NCBI GenBank assembly: GCA_023249405.1
Contig: JAHFCR010000005.1
Coordinates: 22,682-86,681, forward strand
DNA: 64,000 nt
Direction of reading: 5' to 3'
Source of the DNA: Peptococcaceae bacterium
Lineage (GTDB): Bacteria > Bacillota > DSM-12270 > Thermacetogeniales > Thermacetogeniaceae
Shown: one piece after another, positions 27,824 through 35,902 of the stretch
Layout: the number at the start of each line of letters is the position of its first letter
How positions within the stretch are numbered: the stretch's first letter is position 1
Position numbers and translations under genes: made by a program
The notes under the pieces: generated by a model
Seen by the model: only the letters and a program-made list of their open reading frames with translations
What the model was told of the DNA's origin: nothing
The model's database searches: none

Positions 27824-28732
27824 ATGCCCGAGCAACCCGTGATATACGTAGACGTGCTCTTCCTGATCAATTTTGTCATGGATTACGGAGTGCTGTGGAC
27901 TGCTGCCAGGCTGTCCAGGATCCGTTTCATCTCTTGGCGGTTGGCGGGCGCTGCTTGCCTCGGGGCGATCTACGGAATTCTGGTGCTGCTCCCGGATCTC
28001 TATTTCCTGCCGGCTATCTGGATGAAGTTTCTGATTTCCCTGGTCATGTTAGGCATTGCCTTTGCGCCGCTGACGTGGAAAAAGTTTGGGCAGGTGCTGC
28101 TGTACTTCTACCTGATCGCTTTCCTGATGGGTGGATCCGTACTGGGGTTTGTTTATTTTATGAACAATTTCGCCATTCAGCCGGTATTTAGCGGCGTGCC
28201 GCTCCCATACCTGTGGTTGGCGATCGCCCTGGGCACTGCAGTACTGCTTGGCAAGTGGGGAGTGGCATTTTTAAGGAAGACCTTTCTGCAGGATATGTTG
28301 AAGGTTCCGGTGCTGATCAGGCTGCAAAGCCATGAAATCAAAGTAGATGGCCTGGTGGATACCGGCAACCAGCTGGTGGACCCGCTTACGGGAGCGCCGG
28401 TAGTGATTGTGGAGTACGATGTGCTGGCGCCCTACCTGCCCCCACAGGCAAAAAGTTTATTTTCCGGAGGGGGAGAGGCGGACCTGGAGAAGGTGGCCCA
28501 ATGCTTTGCAGAGGCTGGCTATGTCCTTCCGATCAGGGTGATACCCTTTACGACCATTGGAAAACGGCATGGCATGCTGGTGGGATTCAAGCCGGATGAG
28601 ATCATCATTCTAACCGGAGACCAGAAGGTGCGCAACTCCAATGTGGTAGTAGGGATCTACAGCCGGCATTTATCACCCCGCGGCGCCTACCATGCTCTTT
28701 TGCACCCGGACCTGCTGCAGACACCGGCATGA
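27824..28732 (+). CDS. spoIIGA: Pro-sigma-E processing protease SpoIIGA
   Basis: 302 residues: about five N-terminal membrane spans (to near residue 150), then a cytoplasmic aspartic-protease domain with the catalytic motif DTGN at 179-182 (GLVDTGNQLVDP). It cleaves pro-sigma-E in the mother cell after SpoIIR signalling. ATG 27824 has GAGGTG 6 bases upstream; a GTG at 27815 overlaps that site. sigE, its substrate, follows after 34 bp. Confidence 0.95.
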   Translation: MPEQPVIYVDVLFLINFVMDYGVLWTAARLSRIRFISWRLAGAACLGAIYGILVLLPDLYFLPAIWMKFLISLVMLGIAFAPLTWKKFGQVLLYFYLIAFLMGGSVLGFVYFMNNFAIQPVFSGVPLPYLWLAIALGTAVLLGKWGVAFLRKTFLQDMLKVPVLIRLQSHEIKVDGLVDTGNQLVDPLTGAPVVIVEYDVLAPYLPPQAKSLFSGGGEADLEKVAQCFAEAGYVLPIRVIPFTTIGKRHGMLVGFKPDEIIILTGDQKVRNSNVVVGIYSRHLSPRGAYHALLHPDLLQTPA

Positions 28733-28766
28733 TGGTGAGCACTCAATTTATTAAGGGGGGATAGGA

Positions 28767-29495
28767 ATGGAACTACCAAAGACCGATTGGCTAGAGTATT
28801 TTAGAAATATAATGGCCCGGCTCCTGAAAAAAATTGCGGACTCTCAGGAGATCTATTACATCGGCAATCATGAAGCATTGCCACCCCCGCTCACCACTGA
28901 TGAAGAGATGGGTTTGCTGTCACGGCTGGAGACGGGCGACTCCAATGTCCGCAACGTGCTGATCGAACGCAATCTGCGGTTGGTGGTGTATATCGCCCGG
29001 AAGTTTGAAAACACCGGCGTGGGCATCGAAGACCTGGTTTCCATCGGCACCATCGGCCTGATCAAGGCAGTAAACACCTTCAAGCCCTCGCGCAAGATCA
29101 AACTGGCCACCTATGCCTCACGCTGCATCGAGAATGAGATCCTGATGCACCTGCGCCGGAGCAACAAGATGAAGGCGGAGGTCTCCTTTGACGAACCGCT
29201 GAACATCGACTGGGACGGAAACGAACTGCTGCTCTCCGATGTGCTCGGAACCGAGAATGATATCATCTACCGGGAACTGGAGGAGGAGGTAGACCGAAAC
29301 CTGCTGCACGGCGCTATTAATAAACTGTCCGCCCGGGAGCGCAATATCATGGAACTGCGCTTCGGGCTGCGCGGGGAGAGCGAGAAAACTCAGAAAGAGG
29401 TGGCCGACTACCTGGGCATTTCCCAGTCCTACATCTCCCGTTTGGAAAAACGGATCATCAAGCGTCTGCGCAAGGAGATCTGCCGCTTCGATTAG
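28767..29495 (+). CDS. sigE: RNA polymerase sporulation sigma factor SigE (pro-form)
   Basis: 242 residues, closely matching Bacillus pro-sigma-[17 protein letters not shown] and [10 protein letters not shown] (region 2), [18 protein letters not shown] (region 3) and the HTH ending [17 protein letters not shown] (region 4). The hydrophobic/basic pro-sequence (about 1-28) precedes [15 protein letters not shown], so SpoIIGA should cut near residue 28. It drives early mother-cell transcription. GGGGGGAT precedes the ATG. A terminator follows at 29615. Confidence 0.97.
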   Translation: MELPKTDWLEYFRNIMARLLKKIADSQEIYYIGNHEALPPPLTTDEEMGLLSRLETGDSNVRNVLIERNLRLVVYIARKFENTGVGIEDLVSIGTIGLIKAVNTFKPSRKIKLATYASRCIENEILMHLRRSNKMKAEVSFDEPLNIDWDGNELLLSDVLGTENDIIYRELEEEVDRNLLHGAINKLSARERNIMELRFGLRGESEKTQKEVADYLGISQSYISRLEKRIIKRLRKEICRFD

Positions 29496-29614
29496 AATTG
29501 CCTTAATTATGGCGCTATGGAATTGTGAGGAAACAACGGCCTCAATCAGAGCATGAGGAAGATTATTACGCTAGCGCTGTGTAAATTGGAATAATTGAAA
29601 ATTATGTTGCCTAT

Positions 29615-29637
29615 AAAAGGGGATTAGCCCCTTTTTT
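29615..29637 (+). terminator. Intrinsic terminator between sigE and sigG
   Basis: AAAAGGGG and CCCCTTTT around an ATTAG loop with a continuing T-tract. It stops spoIIGA-sigE transcription, so sigG depends on its own promoter. The gene-free stretch 29496-29757 holds only this and the sigG promoter. Confidence 0.85.
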
Positions 29638-29667
29638 GTTTTGTCCGATAGCTAAATGGCGATTGCG

Positions 29668-29697
29668 GTATAAATTGAGACCCCCAAGGTAATAATG
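29668..29697 (+). promoter_or_regulatory. Sigma-F-type (forespore) promoter of sigG
   Basis: GTATA at 29668-29672 and GGTAATAATG at 29688-29697 are separated by 15 bp. This fits the sigma-F consensus (GYATA, 15-16 bp, GGnnAnAHTR) at every specified position. sigG is sigma-F-dependent in Bacillus. Transcription would begin near 29703, so the ATG at 29695 cannot be used and the start must be downstream. Confidence 0.78.
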
Positions 29698-29757
29698 AAC
29701 TACGACCAGAGAGCCGGGCGCCCGCCCAAAAGGTGGTCGCGGGAGGATATATACTAC

Positions 29758-30528
29758 ATGGTTAATAAGGTTGAGATATGCGGCGTCAATACGTCCAAAC
29801 TTCCGGTATTAACCAGCGCCCAGATGCGGGAACTGTTCCAATATATCCAGAGCGGAGATAAAACTGCTCGTGAGAAGCTGATCAGCGGCAACCTCCGCCT
29901 GGTGCTGAGCGTCATCCAACGATTTATCAACCGCGGTGAATATGTCGACGACCTGTTTCAGGTGGGCTGCATCGGTCTGATCAAAGCGATCGACAACTTC
30001 GATCTGGGCCAGAACGTTAAATTCTCTACCTATGCCGTGCCGATGATTATCGGAGAGATCAGGCGCTACCTGCGAGACAACAATCCGATCCGGGTCAGCC
30101 GCTCTTTGCGGGATATCGCCTACAAGGCGATTCAAGTTCGGGAAACCCTGGTGAACCGGCATTCCCGGGAGCCATCCCTGAACGAGATCGCAGAAGAATT
30201 GAGCATCCCCAGGGAAGAGGTCATCTTCGCCATGGATGCTATCCAGGAGCCGGTCTCACTCTTTGAGCCGATCTATCACGACGGTGGCGACCCGATCTTC
30301 GTTATGGATCAGATCGGGGACGAGAAGAACCACGACGGCAACTGGCTGGAGCGGATCTCGGTCCGGGACGCCCTCCGGAAGCTGAGCGACCGGGAAAAAC
30401 TGATCCTCACGCTGCGTTTTTTTGAGGGCAAGACCCAGATGGAAGTCGCTGAGGAGATCGGGATTTCCCAGGCCCAGGTCTCCCGTTTGGAAAAAGCCGC
30501 TCTCAATCATATGAAGAAATATGTCTGA
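29758..30528 (+). CDS. sigG: RNA polymerase sporulation sigma factor SigG
   Basis: 256 residues beginning MVNKVEICGVNTSKLPVL, matching the Bacillus sigma-G N-terminus. Region 2 contains GEYVDDLFQVGCIGLIKA and NPIRVSRSLRDIAYKA follows; region 4 ends GISQAQVSRLEKAALN. It is the late forespore sigma factor. The frame opens at ATG 29695, but ATG 29758 is chosen because GGGAGGA lies 10 bases before it and because the sigma-F promoter overlaps the earlier ATG. spoIIR follows after 24 bp. Confidence 0.96.
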   Translation: MVNKVEICGVNTSKLPVLTSAQMRELFQYIQSGDKTAREKLISGNLRLVLSVIQRFINRGEYVDDLFQVGCIGLIKAIDNFDLGQNVKFSTYAVPMIIGEIRRYLRDNNPIRVSRSLRDIAYKAIQVRETLVNRHSREPSLNEIAEELSIPREEVIFAMDAIQEPVSLFEPIYHDGGDPIFVMDQIGDEKNHDGNWLERISVRDALRKLSDREKLILTLRFFEGKTQMEVAEEIGISQAQVSRLEKAALNHMKKYV

Positions 30529-30552
30529 TCACTCAAAAAGGGAGTCCTGAGC

Positions 30553-31236
30553 ATGAGACGCAGGGTCGGGATCGCTATACTCGTTGGTGTGTTGCTGACA
30601 GGATTGTTGGCGCCCTATATAACACAGGTGTTTGCCAAAGAACAGGCTAGCAAGGCCTATAATCCGGAAAACCTGATCAGGCTGCATATCATTGCCAATA
30701 GCAACAACGCCCAGGATCAGGAATTGAAGTATCGTGTGCGCGATGCCATCGTGGCTGCCTTAAGGCCCGAGTTGTTGAAACTGCACAGCCGCCCGGAGGC
30801 CGAATCGCTGCTTACGGCTGAGCGGGACAAGATTGTCGGCATCGCCGAGCAGACTATCGCTGCCAACGGATATTCATATCCGGCCAGGATGGAGATCGGC
30901 AATTTTAATTTCCCAACCCGGGCTTACGGCAGCCTGGTGCTGCCTGCCGGCAGCTACAGGGCGGTGAGGATCGTGCTCGGGCAGGGCGCAGGAGCCAACT
31001 GGTGGTGTGTCCTTTTTCCTCCGCTCTGCTTCGTTGACGTTGCCGGATCGGGCGTTAAAACAGGCTATGCCGGTAAGGACCCGGGCGAGACCCTGGCCAA
31101 AGGAGCAACCACAATTGTGGCGGCCAATGATGATCTGGCCCCGGTGGCCGAAGGCGGCGGCGTGCAGCTCAGGCTGCGGATGTTGGACTGGCTGGAGACG
31201 GAATCGGGCTATATGGCCAGGCTGTTCAGCTCCTAA
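30553..31236 (+). CDS. spoIIR: Stage II sporulation protein R
   Basis: 227 residues with an N-terminal signal/anchor (about 5-28, ending TQVFA), IRLHIIANSN near 43, and the family hallmark ANWWCVLFPPLCFVD near 150. SpoIIR is made in the forespore under sigma-F, secreted to the intermembrane space, and triggers SpoIIGA to process sigma-E. Placed 24 bp after sigG with no promoter of its own, it should be read from the sigma-F promoter at 29668; this fits its known forespore timing. Confidence 0.95.
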   Translation: MRRRVGIAILVGVLLTGLLAPYITQVFAKEQASKAYNPENLIRLHIIANSNNAQDQELKYRVRDAIVAALRPELLKLHSRPEAESLLTAERDKIVGIAEQTIAANGYSYPARMEIGNFNFPTRAYGSLVLPAGSYRAVRIVLGQGAGANWWCVLFPPLCFVDVAGSGVKTGYAGKDPGETLAKGATTIVAANDDLAPVAEGGGVQLRLRMLDWLETESGYMARLFSS

Positions 31237-31313
31237 AAGATCATTGGCTATTGAGGCGATCAGAGGAACTAATCCTATCCCCTGCACATATAGTAGATCA
31301 GGGGGTGAAAGAT

Positions 31314-31580
31314 TTGGTCAAGATTTCGGAACTCCGTTTGCGCGATGTGATCAATATCATGGATGGGAAGCGGCTGGGCACTATCAAGGACATCGATTTT
31401 GACCTGGAGGCCGGCAAGATAAAATCCCTGATCCTGCCGGGCAGCGGCGGCCGTTTTTTTAGCATGTTTGCACGGAGTGATGAAGTGGTGGTTCCATGGG
31501 AAAATATTACGAAAATAGGGGTAGACGTCATCCTGGTGAACCTGGGACCGGTGATCCAGCCAAATCACCTGCAAAAGTAA
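31314..31580 (+). CDS. ylmC: YlmC/YmxH family sporulation protein (PRC-barrel)
   Basis: 88 residues: VKISELRLRDVINIMDGKR and LGTIKDIDFDLEAGKI show a single PRC-barrel-like domain typical of the YlmC/YmxH family found in spore formers. Precise function unknown. TTG 31314 is preferred over a start at 31251 because GGGGGTGA lies 5 bases before it. In many Clostridia this gene follows sigG. A terminator follows 28 bp after the stop. Confidence 0.85.
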   Translation: MVKISELRLRDVINIMDGKRLGTIKDIDFDLEAGKIKSLILPGSGGRFFSMFARSDEVVVPWENITKIGVDVILVNLGPVIQPNHLQK

Positions 31581-31608
31581 AAAAGAAAAAGAAGCATTAG
31601 AGACCTCC

Positions 31609-31633
31609 GTCCCAAAAAGTAGGGACTTTTTTT
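31609..31633 (+). terminator. Intrinsic terminator after ylmC
   Basis: GTCCC with GGGAC around an 8-base loop, then seven Ts. The stem is short, but the tail is strong and it sits between two transcription units. Confidence 0.75.
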
Positions 31634-31655
31634 ATGCCCGTAGGCAGGATTTATT

Positions 31656-31703
31656 TAACTATATGTAGTATAATTAAAAAAACGCACACCCAATATCTTG
31701 GGA
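31656..31703 (+). promoter_or_regulatory. Two NrdR boxes over the nrdR promoter
   Basis: Box 1 at 31656-31671 has the core CTATATGTAG and box 2 at 31688-31703 has CCAATATCTTGGG with core CAATATCTTG. Each core matches 9 of 10 positions of the NrdR box core (CwAtATaTwG). Their starts are 32 bp apart (16 bp between boxes), the three-helical-turn spacing usual for NrdR pairs. A TATAAT at 31669-31674 overlaps box 1, as expected for repression; no clear -35 is seen. A further small palindrome (TTACC-GAT-GGTAA) lies at 31715-31727. Confidence 0.78.
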
Positions 31704-31752
31704 TTGTTAGCCTTTTACCGATGGTAATAGCTGTTTATCCGGAGGCGAGGGA

Positions 31753-32229
31753 ATGCGCTGTCCATACTGTAAAAGCAGTGATACCCGGGTGCTGGATTCC
31801 CGCTCCGCTGAGGAGCGGGATACCATCAGGCGACGCCGGGAGTGTGCCGACTGCAACCGCCGTTTTACCACGTACGAAAGGATTGAAGAGGTGCCTCTCT
31901 GGGTGGTCAAGAAGGACAGGCGGAGGGAACTGTTCAGCCGGGAGAAGCTTCTACGCGGGATCATGAAAGCCTGCGAAAAGCGCCGGGCCACCCTGGAGAC
32001 GATCTCCTCCCTGGTGGATGATATCGAACGCACCCTGAAGGATGCGCCCAACTCCGAGGTGCCCAGCGTGGAGATCGGACGCCTGGTGATGGAGCACCTG
32101 CGTACCGTGGATAAGGTGGCCTACATCCGCTTTGCTTCGGTTTACCGCGAATTCAAGGATGTGGGGGAGATCCTCACCTGCCTGGAGGAGTTGAACCTGG
32201 AGAATGCGGCAGAAAATAACAAGGCATAG
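31753..32229 (+). CDS. nrdR: Transcriptional repressor NrdR
   Basis: 158 residues. Zinc ribbon with Cys3, Cys6, Cys31 and Cys34, followed by an ATP-cone domain (about 46-138) that senses ATP/dATP. NrdR represses ribonucleotide reductase genes when dATP is high. GGAGGCGAGGG precedes the ATG. Two NrdR boxes upstream indicate autoregulation. Only 9 bp separate it from the kinase gene, and nrdD and nrdG follow, so all four probably form one operon. Confidence 0.96.
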   Translation: MRCPYCKSSDTRVLDSRSAEERDTIRRRRECADCNRRFTTYERIEEVPLWVVKKDRRRELFSREKLLRGIMKACEKRRATLETISSLVDDIERTLKDAPNSEVPSVEIGRLVMEHLRTVDKVAYIRFASVYREFKDVGEILTCLEELNLENAAENNKA

Positions 32230-32238
32230 GTAGACGGC

Positions 32239-33090
32239 ATGCATTTAGAGATCGGCACTGCGGTTTATGGCGCCAACAGAAATTGTTACAGAGTGGAAGG
32301 GCTGCTCGGGCGGGGGGCATTTAGCGAGTTATACAGGATCATCTCGGATGATGGGCGGTCTTATGCCTTGAAAATGGCGTCGCCTCTGCAATTGCAGGAG
32401 GATGAACCGGATCTTCTCTTAAACGAAGGCAGAATGGCACCGCTCATCGATCATCCCCATGTGATCCGGGTCTACTATTTTCATGACGGCAGCGCGCATT
32501 CCGGCCTTCCTCCCTACCTGATCATGGATTACGCGGACGGCGGCTCGTTGCAGGATATGCTGGATTGCCGCAGGAGATCGGGGGTTCTGTTTGGCAGCCG
32601 GCCCGTGCGTGCGATGCTGTCCCAGTTAGCCGGAGGCATGATGGCCATCAACGAGGCGCTGATTCACGGCGATATCAAGCCGGATAACATCCTGGTTCAG
32701 GGCGGGATGCTGAAGATATCCGACTTCGGGCTCGCTAGAATAATCGGGTCGGCAGACAGGTCGGCCACCAGGCTGCTGCAGCATGAGCGGTACCTGGCGC
32801 CAGAGGCCTGGAAGCGCCGGGAGGGCGCTATCCAGATGGACATGTACTCGATGGGGATTGTCTTTTATGAGTTGGCAACGCTGCAGCATCCTTATGAGGC
32901 GGGTTTGCGGGAGCAGTCGATCGCTTCCTGGAGAGAGGCCCATCTGCACACTCCGGCACCGCCGCCGGACAGGCTCAATCCAGCATTACCGCCCGGCATT
33001 GCCCGGGTGATCCAAAGGATGATAGCCAAGCTGCCGGAAGATCGCTATACTGCATGGAGCGAGATCGTTGACGTTTTAGAAGCTGGATAA
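32239..33090 (+). CDS. Eukaryote-type Ser/Thr protein kinase, soluble, single-domain
   Basis: 283 residues making up one Hanks-type kinase domain. All catalytic elements are present: glycine loop GRGAFSELY (24-32), Lys45 (YALK), Glu63, catalytic loop HGDIKPDN (143-150), DFG (162-164) and APE (187-189). The domain fills the chain: no membrane span, PASTA repeat or sensor domain, unlike PrkC. No PP2C phosphatase is encoded nearby. It begins 9 bp after nrdR and ends 55 bp before nrdD, so it should be expressed under NrdR control. Its substrate is unknown; NrdR and NrdD, each with an ATP-cone, are neighbours worth testing. Confidence 0.9.
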   Translation: MHLEIGTAVYGANRNCYRVEGLLGRGAFSELYRIISDDGRSYALKMASPLQLQEDEPDLLLNEGRMAPLIDHPHVIRVYYFHDGSAHSGLPPYLIMDYADGGSLQDMLDCRRRSGVLFGSRPVRAMLSQLAGGMMAINEALIHGDIKPDNILVQGGMLKISDFGLARIIGSADRSATRLLQHERYLAPEAWKRREGAIQMDMYSMGIVFYELATLQHPYEAGLREQSIASWREAHLHTPAPPPDRLNPALPPGIARVIQRMIAKLPEDRYTAWSEIVDVLEAG

Positions 33091-33145
33091 AAATAACACA
33101 ATAGATGTGACAGCCAATAAGAGGAGACAGGGGGCGCGGCATTTA

Positions 33146-35158
33146 ATGTTTGCCAAAATTAGAAAGAGAGACGGAAGAGAAGCATCCTTCGACGATTCCA
33201 AGATCACCGACGCCATCTTCAAGGCAGCGCGGGCGGTAGGGGGAGAAGATCGGGAAACCGCCATGGAGTTGACTTTGGATGTGTTGCGGATGCTGAAACA
33301 GCAGTATAACGGGCAGGTCTTCGGGGTTGAAGACGTTCAGGATATGGTGGAGAAGATCCTGATCGAGAAGGGGCACGCCAAGACAGCCAAGGCCTATATC
33401 CTCTACCGGGACCGGCGCACCCGGCTGCGCGACGCCAAGGGCGAACTGATGGATGTGGTGGAGGATATCATTGCCGAAACCGACCGGGACAACGCCAACG
33501 TGGGCAATAGCCCGTCTGCCAAGATGCTGCAGATCGCCAGCGCCGCCAGCCGGAGGTATTACCTGACGCGTCTGATCGATGAGGATTATTCCCTGGCCCA
33601 CAGCCGGGGAGATATACACATCCACGATCTGGACTTCTATGCAACCACTCTTAATTGCTTGCAGATACCCCTGGAAAAGCTATTGTTGGAAGGATTCAAC
33701 ACCGGACATGGCTTCATCCGGCCGCCCAAGCGCCCGGCATCGGCCACCTCGCTGGCGGCGATCATTCTGCAGAGTTCGCAGAATGACATGTTCGGCGGAC
33801 AATCCTTCCCCTTCTTTGACAAGCAGATCGCCCCATCGATGGATGGTGCCGACGAGGACCAGGTGTACCAGGCGATGGAAGCGCTGGTCTTTAACCTGAA
33901 CAGCATGCATAGCAGGGCGGGCAGTCAGGTTCCGTTTTCATCCATCAACCTGGGAACAGATACCAGCGAGGCGGGGCGGCGGGTGACCCGGAATTTCCTG
34001 CTGGCCTATGAGGCCGGCCTCGGCCGCGGGGAAAACCCGATCTTTCCCAACGTCATTTTCCGGGCCCAGAAAGGCGTCAATTTCGAACCGGGTGATCCCA
34101 ACTACGACCTGTTCCAGCTCGCCGTCAGGGTGGCCAGCAAGCGGCTGAACCCGACCTTCAGCTTCATGGACTCCTCCTTCAATAAACCTTACGACGACCA
34201 GGTATCCTACATGGGCTGCCGCACCAGAACCATGGACAACCGCCGCGGCCCCTCCGTCACCACCGGGCGCGGCAATCTCTCCTTCACCACCATCAACCTG
34301 CCCCGGCTGGCGATCAAGGCGGAGCGCAACATGAAAAACTTCTGGCGGCTGCTGGAGGATGTGACCGAACTGACCATCAACCAGCTCTACCACCGCTTCC
34401 AGGTGCAGTGCCGGCTCAGGGTCAAGGACATGCCCTTTGTGATGGGCCAGCACCTCTACCTGGGTTCGGAGCAACTGAACCAGGATGACTCCATCGAGCC
34501 CGCCATTGTCAATGGCACTCTGACCATAGGCTTCATCGGGCTGGCCGAGACGCTGGTAGCCCTGACCGGCTACCACCACGGGCAGAGCAAGGAGGCTCAG
34601 GAGTTGGGACTCGCAATTATAGCCTACCTGAGAAAGAAGGCGGATGAGGCGAGTGAGCGCTTCAACCTCAACTACACGCTGCTGGCCACGCCGGCCGAGG
34701 GGACATGCAGCAGGTTTATCAAAATGGACCGCAAGGAATATGGGATCATCCCAGGGGTTACCGACCAGGAATATAATACCAATTCATATCACATTCCTGT
34801 TCATTTTCCGATCAGCAGCTTTGACAAGATCAGCCTGGAGGGGCCCTATCATAAGTTCTGCAATGCCGGGCACATCAGCTATGTAGAGTTTGCCTCGCCG
34901 CCGCAGAACAACCCGGAAGCGGTGGAGACGATCATCCGGCACATGGCGGAGAGCGATATGGGCTACGCCGGCATCAACTACCCGGTGGATTTCTGCTGCA
35001 ACTGCGGTTTGCAGGGGGTCATCAACGATCCGGACTGCCCTCGCTGCGGTTCCGGCGATATACGGCGCATCCGGCGGATCACCGGCTATCTGAGCACCAT
35101 CGACCGCTTCAACGATGGCAAGGTGGCAGAATTGAAACACCGGCTGCCTAACAGCTGA
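33146..35158 (+). CDS. nrdD: Anaerobic (class III) ribonucleoside-triphosphate reductase
   Basis: 670 residues. N-terminal ATP-cone (FAKIRKRDGREASFDDSKI to about 95) for allosteric control, then the ten-stranded reductase barrel. Near the C-terminus are the zinc site CCNCG...CPRCG and the glycyl-radical motif RRITGYLS with Gly647. It reduces ribonucleoside triphosphates to deoxynucleotides without oxygen. ATG 33146 is preferred over GTG 33107 since GGGGGCG is 8 bases upstream and the protein then starts MFAKIRKRDG as in the family. nrdG, its activase, lies 118 bp downstream. Confidence 0.97.
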   Translation: MFAKIRKRDGREASFDDSKITDAIFKAARAVGGEDRETAMELTLDVLRMLKQQYNGQVFGVEDVQDMVEKILIEKGHAKTAKAYILYRDRRTRLRDAKGELMDVVEDIIAETDRDNANVGNSPSAKMLQIASAASRRYYLTRLIDEDYSLAHSRGDIHIHDLDFYATTLNCLQIPLEKLLLEGFNTGHGFIRPPKRPASATSLAAIILQSSQNDMFGGQSFPFFDKQIAPSMDGADEDQVYQAMEALVFNLNSMHSRAGSQVPFSSINLGTDTSEAGRRVTRNFLLAYEAGLGRGENPIFPNVIFRAQKGVNFEPGDPNYDLFQLAVRVASKRLNPTFSFMDSSFNKPYDDQVSYMGCRTRTMDNRRGPSVTTGRGNLSFTTINLPRLAIKAERNMKNFWRLLEDVTELTINQLYHRFQVQCRLRVKDMPFVMGQHLYLGSEQLNQDDSIEPAIVNGTLTIGFIGLAETLVALTGYHHGQSKEAQELGLAIIAYLRKKADEASERFNLNYTLLATPAEGTCSRFIKMDRKEYGIIPGVTDQEYNTNSYHIPVHFPISSFDKISLEGPYHKFCNAGHISYVEFASPPQNNPEAVETIIRHMAESDMGYAGINYPVDFCCNCGLQGVINDPDCPRCGSGDIRRIRRITGYLSTIDRFNDGKVAELKHRLPNS

Positions 35159-35201
35159 AACTTCGACGGACATTGACGGGCGATGCTCCTGAGAATCATG
35201 T

Positions 35202-35213
35202 TTCAAGCTTGAA
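35202..35213. repeat. Perfect 12-bp palindrome between nrdD and nrdG
   Basis: TTCAAGCTTGAA is a perfect dyad in the 118-bp nrdD-nrdG gap. It has no T-tract, so it is not a terminator. It may be chance or a small operator. Confidence 0.4.
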
Positions 35214-35276
35214 GAATGCCTTTGGACAAGCAGGGAAGAACAACGTTTTTAAAGTGTCTTTAACGGGGGAAACAGC

Positions 35277-35780
35277 GTGAAGATCAGGGTGGCGGGTATA
35301 GACAGGGAGAGCGTGGTAGACGGCCCCGGACTGCGGTTCGTCCTCTTTGCGCAGGGATGCCCGCATCGCTGTCCGGGCTGTCATAATCCTGACACCTGGG
35401 ACTTTGAAGGCGGTCAGGAGATGGACACGGGAGAGATCCTGAGCCAGATCGAGGGGACCAGGTTGATCAGGGGTGTCACTCTTTCCGGGGGCGAACCCTT
35501 TGCGCAGGCAGGCGCCTGCGCCCTTATAGCGGAGCGGGTTAGGGCCATGGGCCTGGATACTGTCACCTATACAGGGAATACTTTTGAGGATCTGCTGGCC
35601 AGGTCAGAACGGGATCCTGACGTGAAGCGGCTCCTGGAAGCGACGGATCTATTGGTGGACGGGCCTTTCATCGTCGAGGAGCGGGACTGGGACATCCCTT
35701 TCCAGGGCTCGCGCAACCAGCGACAGATCCTGGTGGCGGCATCCCTGACAGCAGGCAGGGTGATTCGAGTTGGCGCCTGA
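35277..35780 (+). CDS. nrdG: Anaerobic ribonucleotide reductase activating protein
   Basis: 167-residue radical-SAM activase. Cys28, Cys32 and Cys35 (CPHRCPGC) bind the 4Fe-4S cluster; VDGPGLRFVLFAQG before it and TLSGGEPF near residue 65 (SAM binding) are typical. It generates the glycyl radical on NrdD using SAM. GTG start after GGGGGA. Confidence 0.95.
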   Translation: MKIRVAGIDRESVVDGPGLRFVLFAQGCPHRCPGCHNPDTWDFEGGQEMDTGEILSQIEGTRLIRGVTLSGGEPFAQAGACALIAERVRAMGLDTVTYTGNTFEDLLARSERDPDVKRLLEATDLLVDGPFIVEERDWDIPFQGSRNQRQILVAASLTAGRVIRVGA

Positions 35781-35902
35781 GCGTTGAGTGGGATAGGCAT
35801 TTCCGGAATAAGAGTGCTCATGGTCTTCCTGCGTATTTCCCGACAGAGGAAGATAGATCGCGGAGGAAGATGCATCTGGATAAAGAGGGGGAGTAACGGA
35901 AC

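Noticed and set aside
29695..29757. N-terminal extension of sigG from ATG 29695
   Set aside because: The ATG lies inside the -10 element of a sigma-F promoter, lacks a good ribosome-binding site, and extends beyond the family N-terminus.
33097..33112. A possible NrdR box before nrdD (ACACAATA half-site)
   Set aside because: Only the left half matches; the right half is out of register and there is no second box at 31-32 bp.
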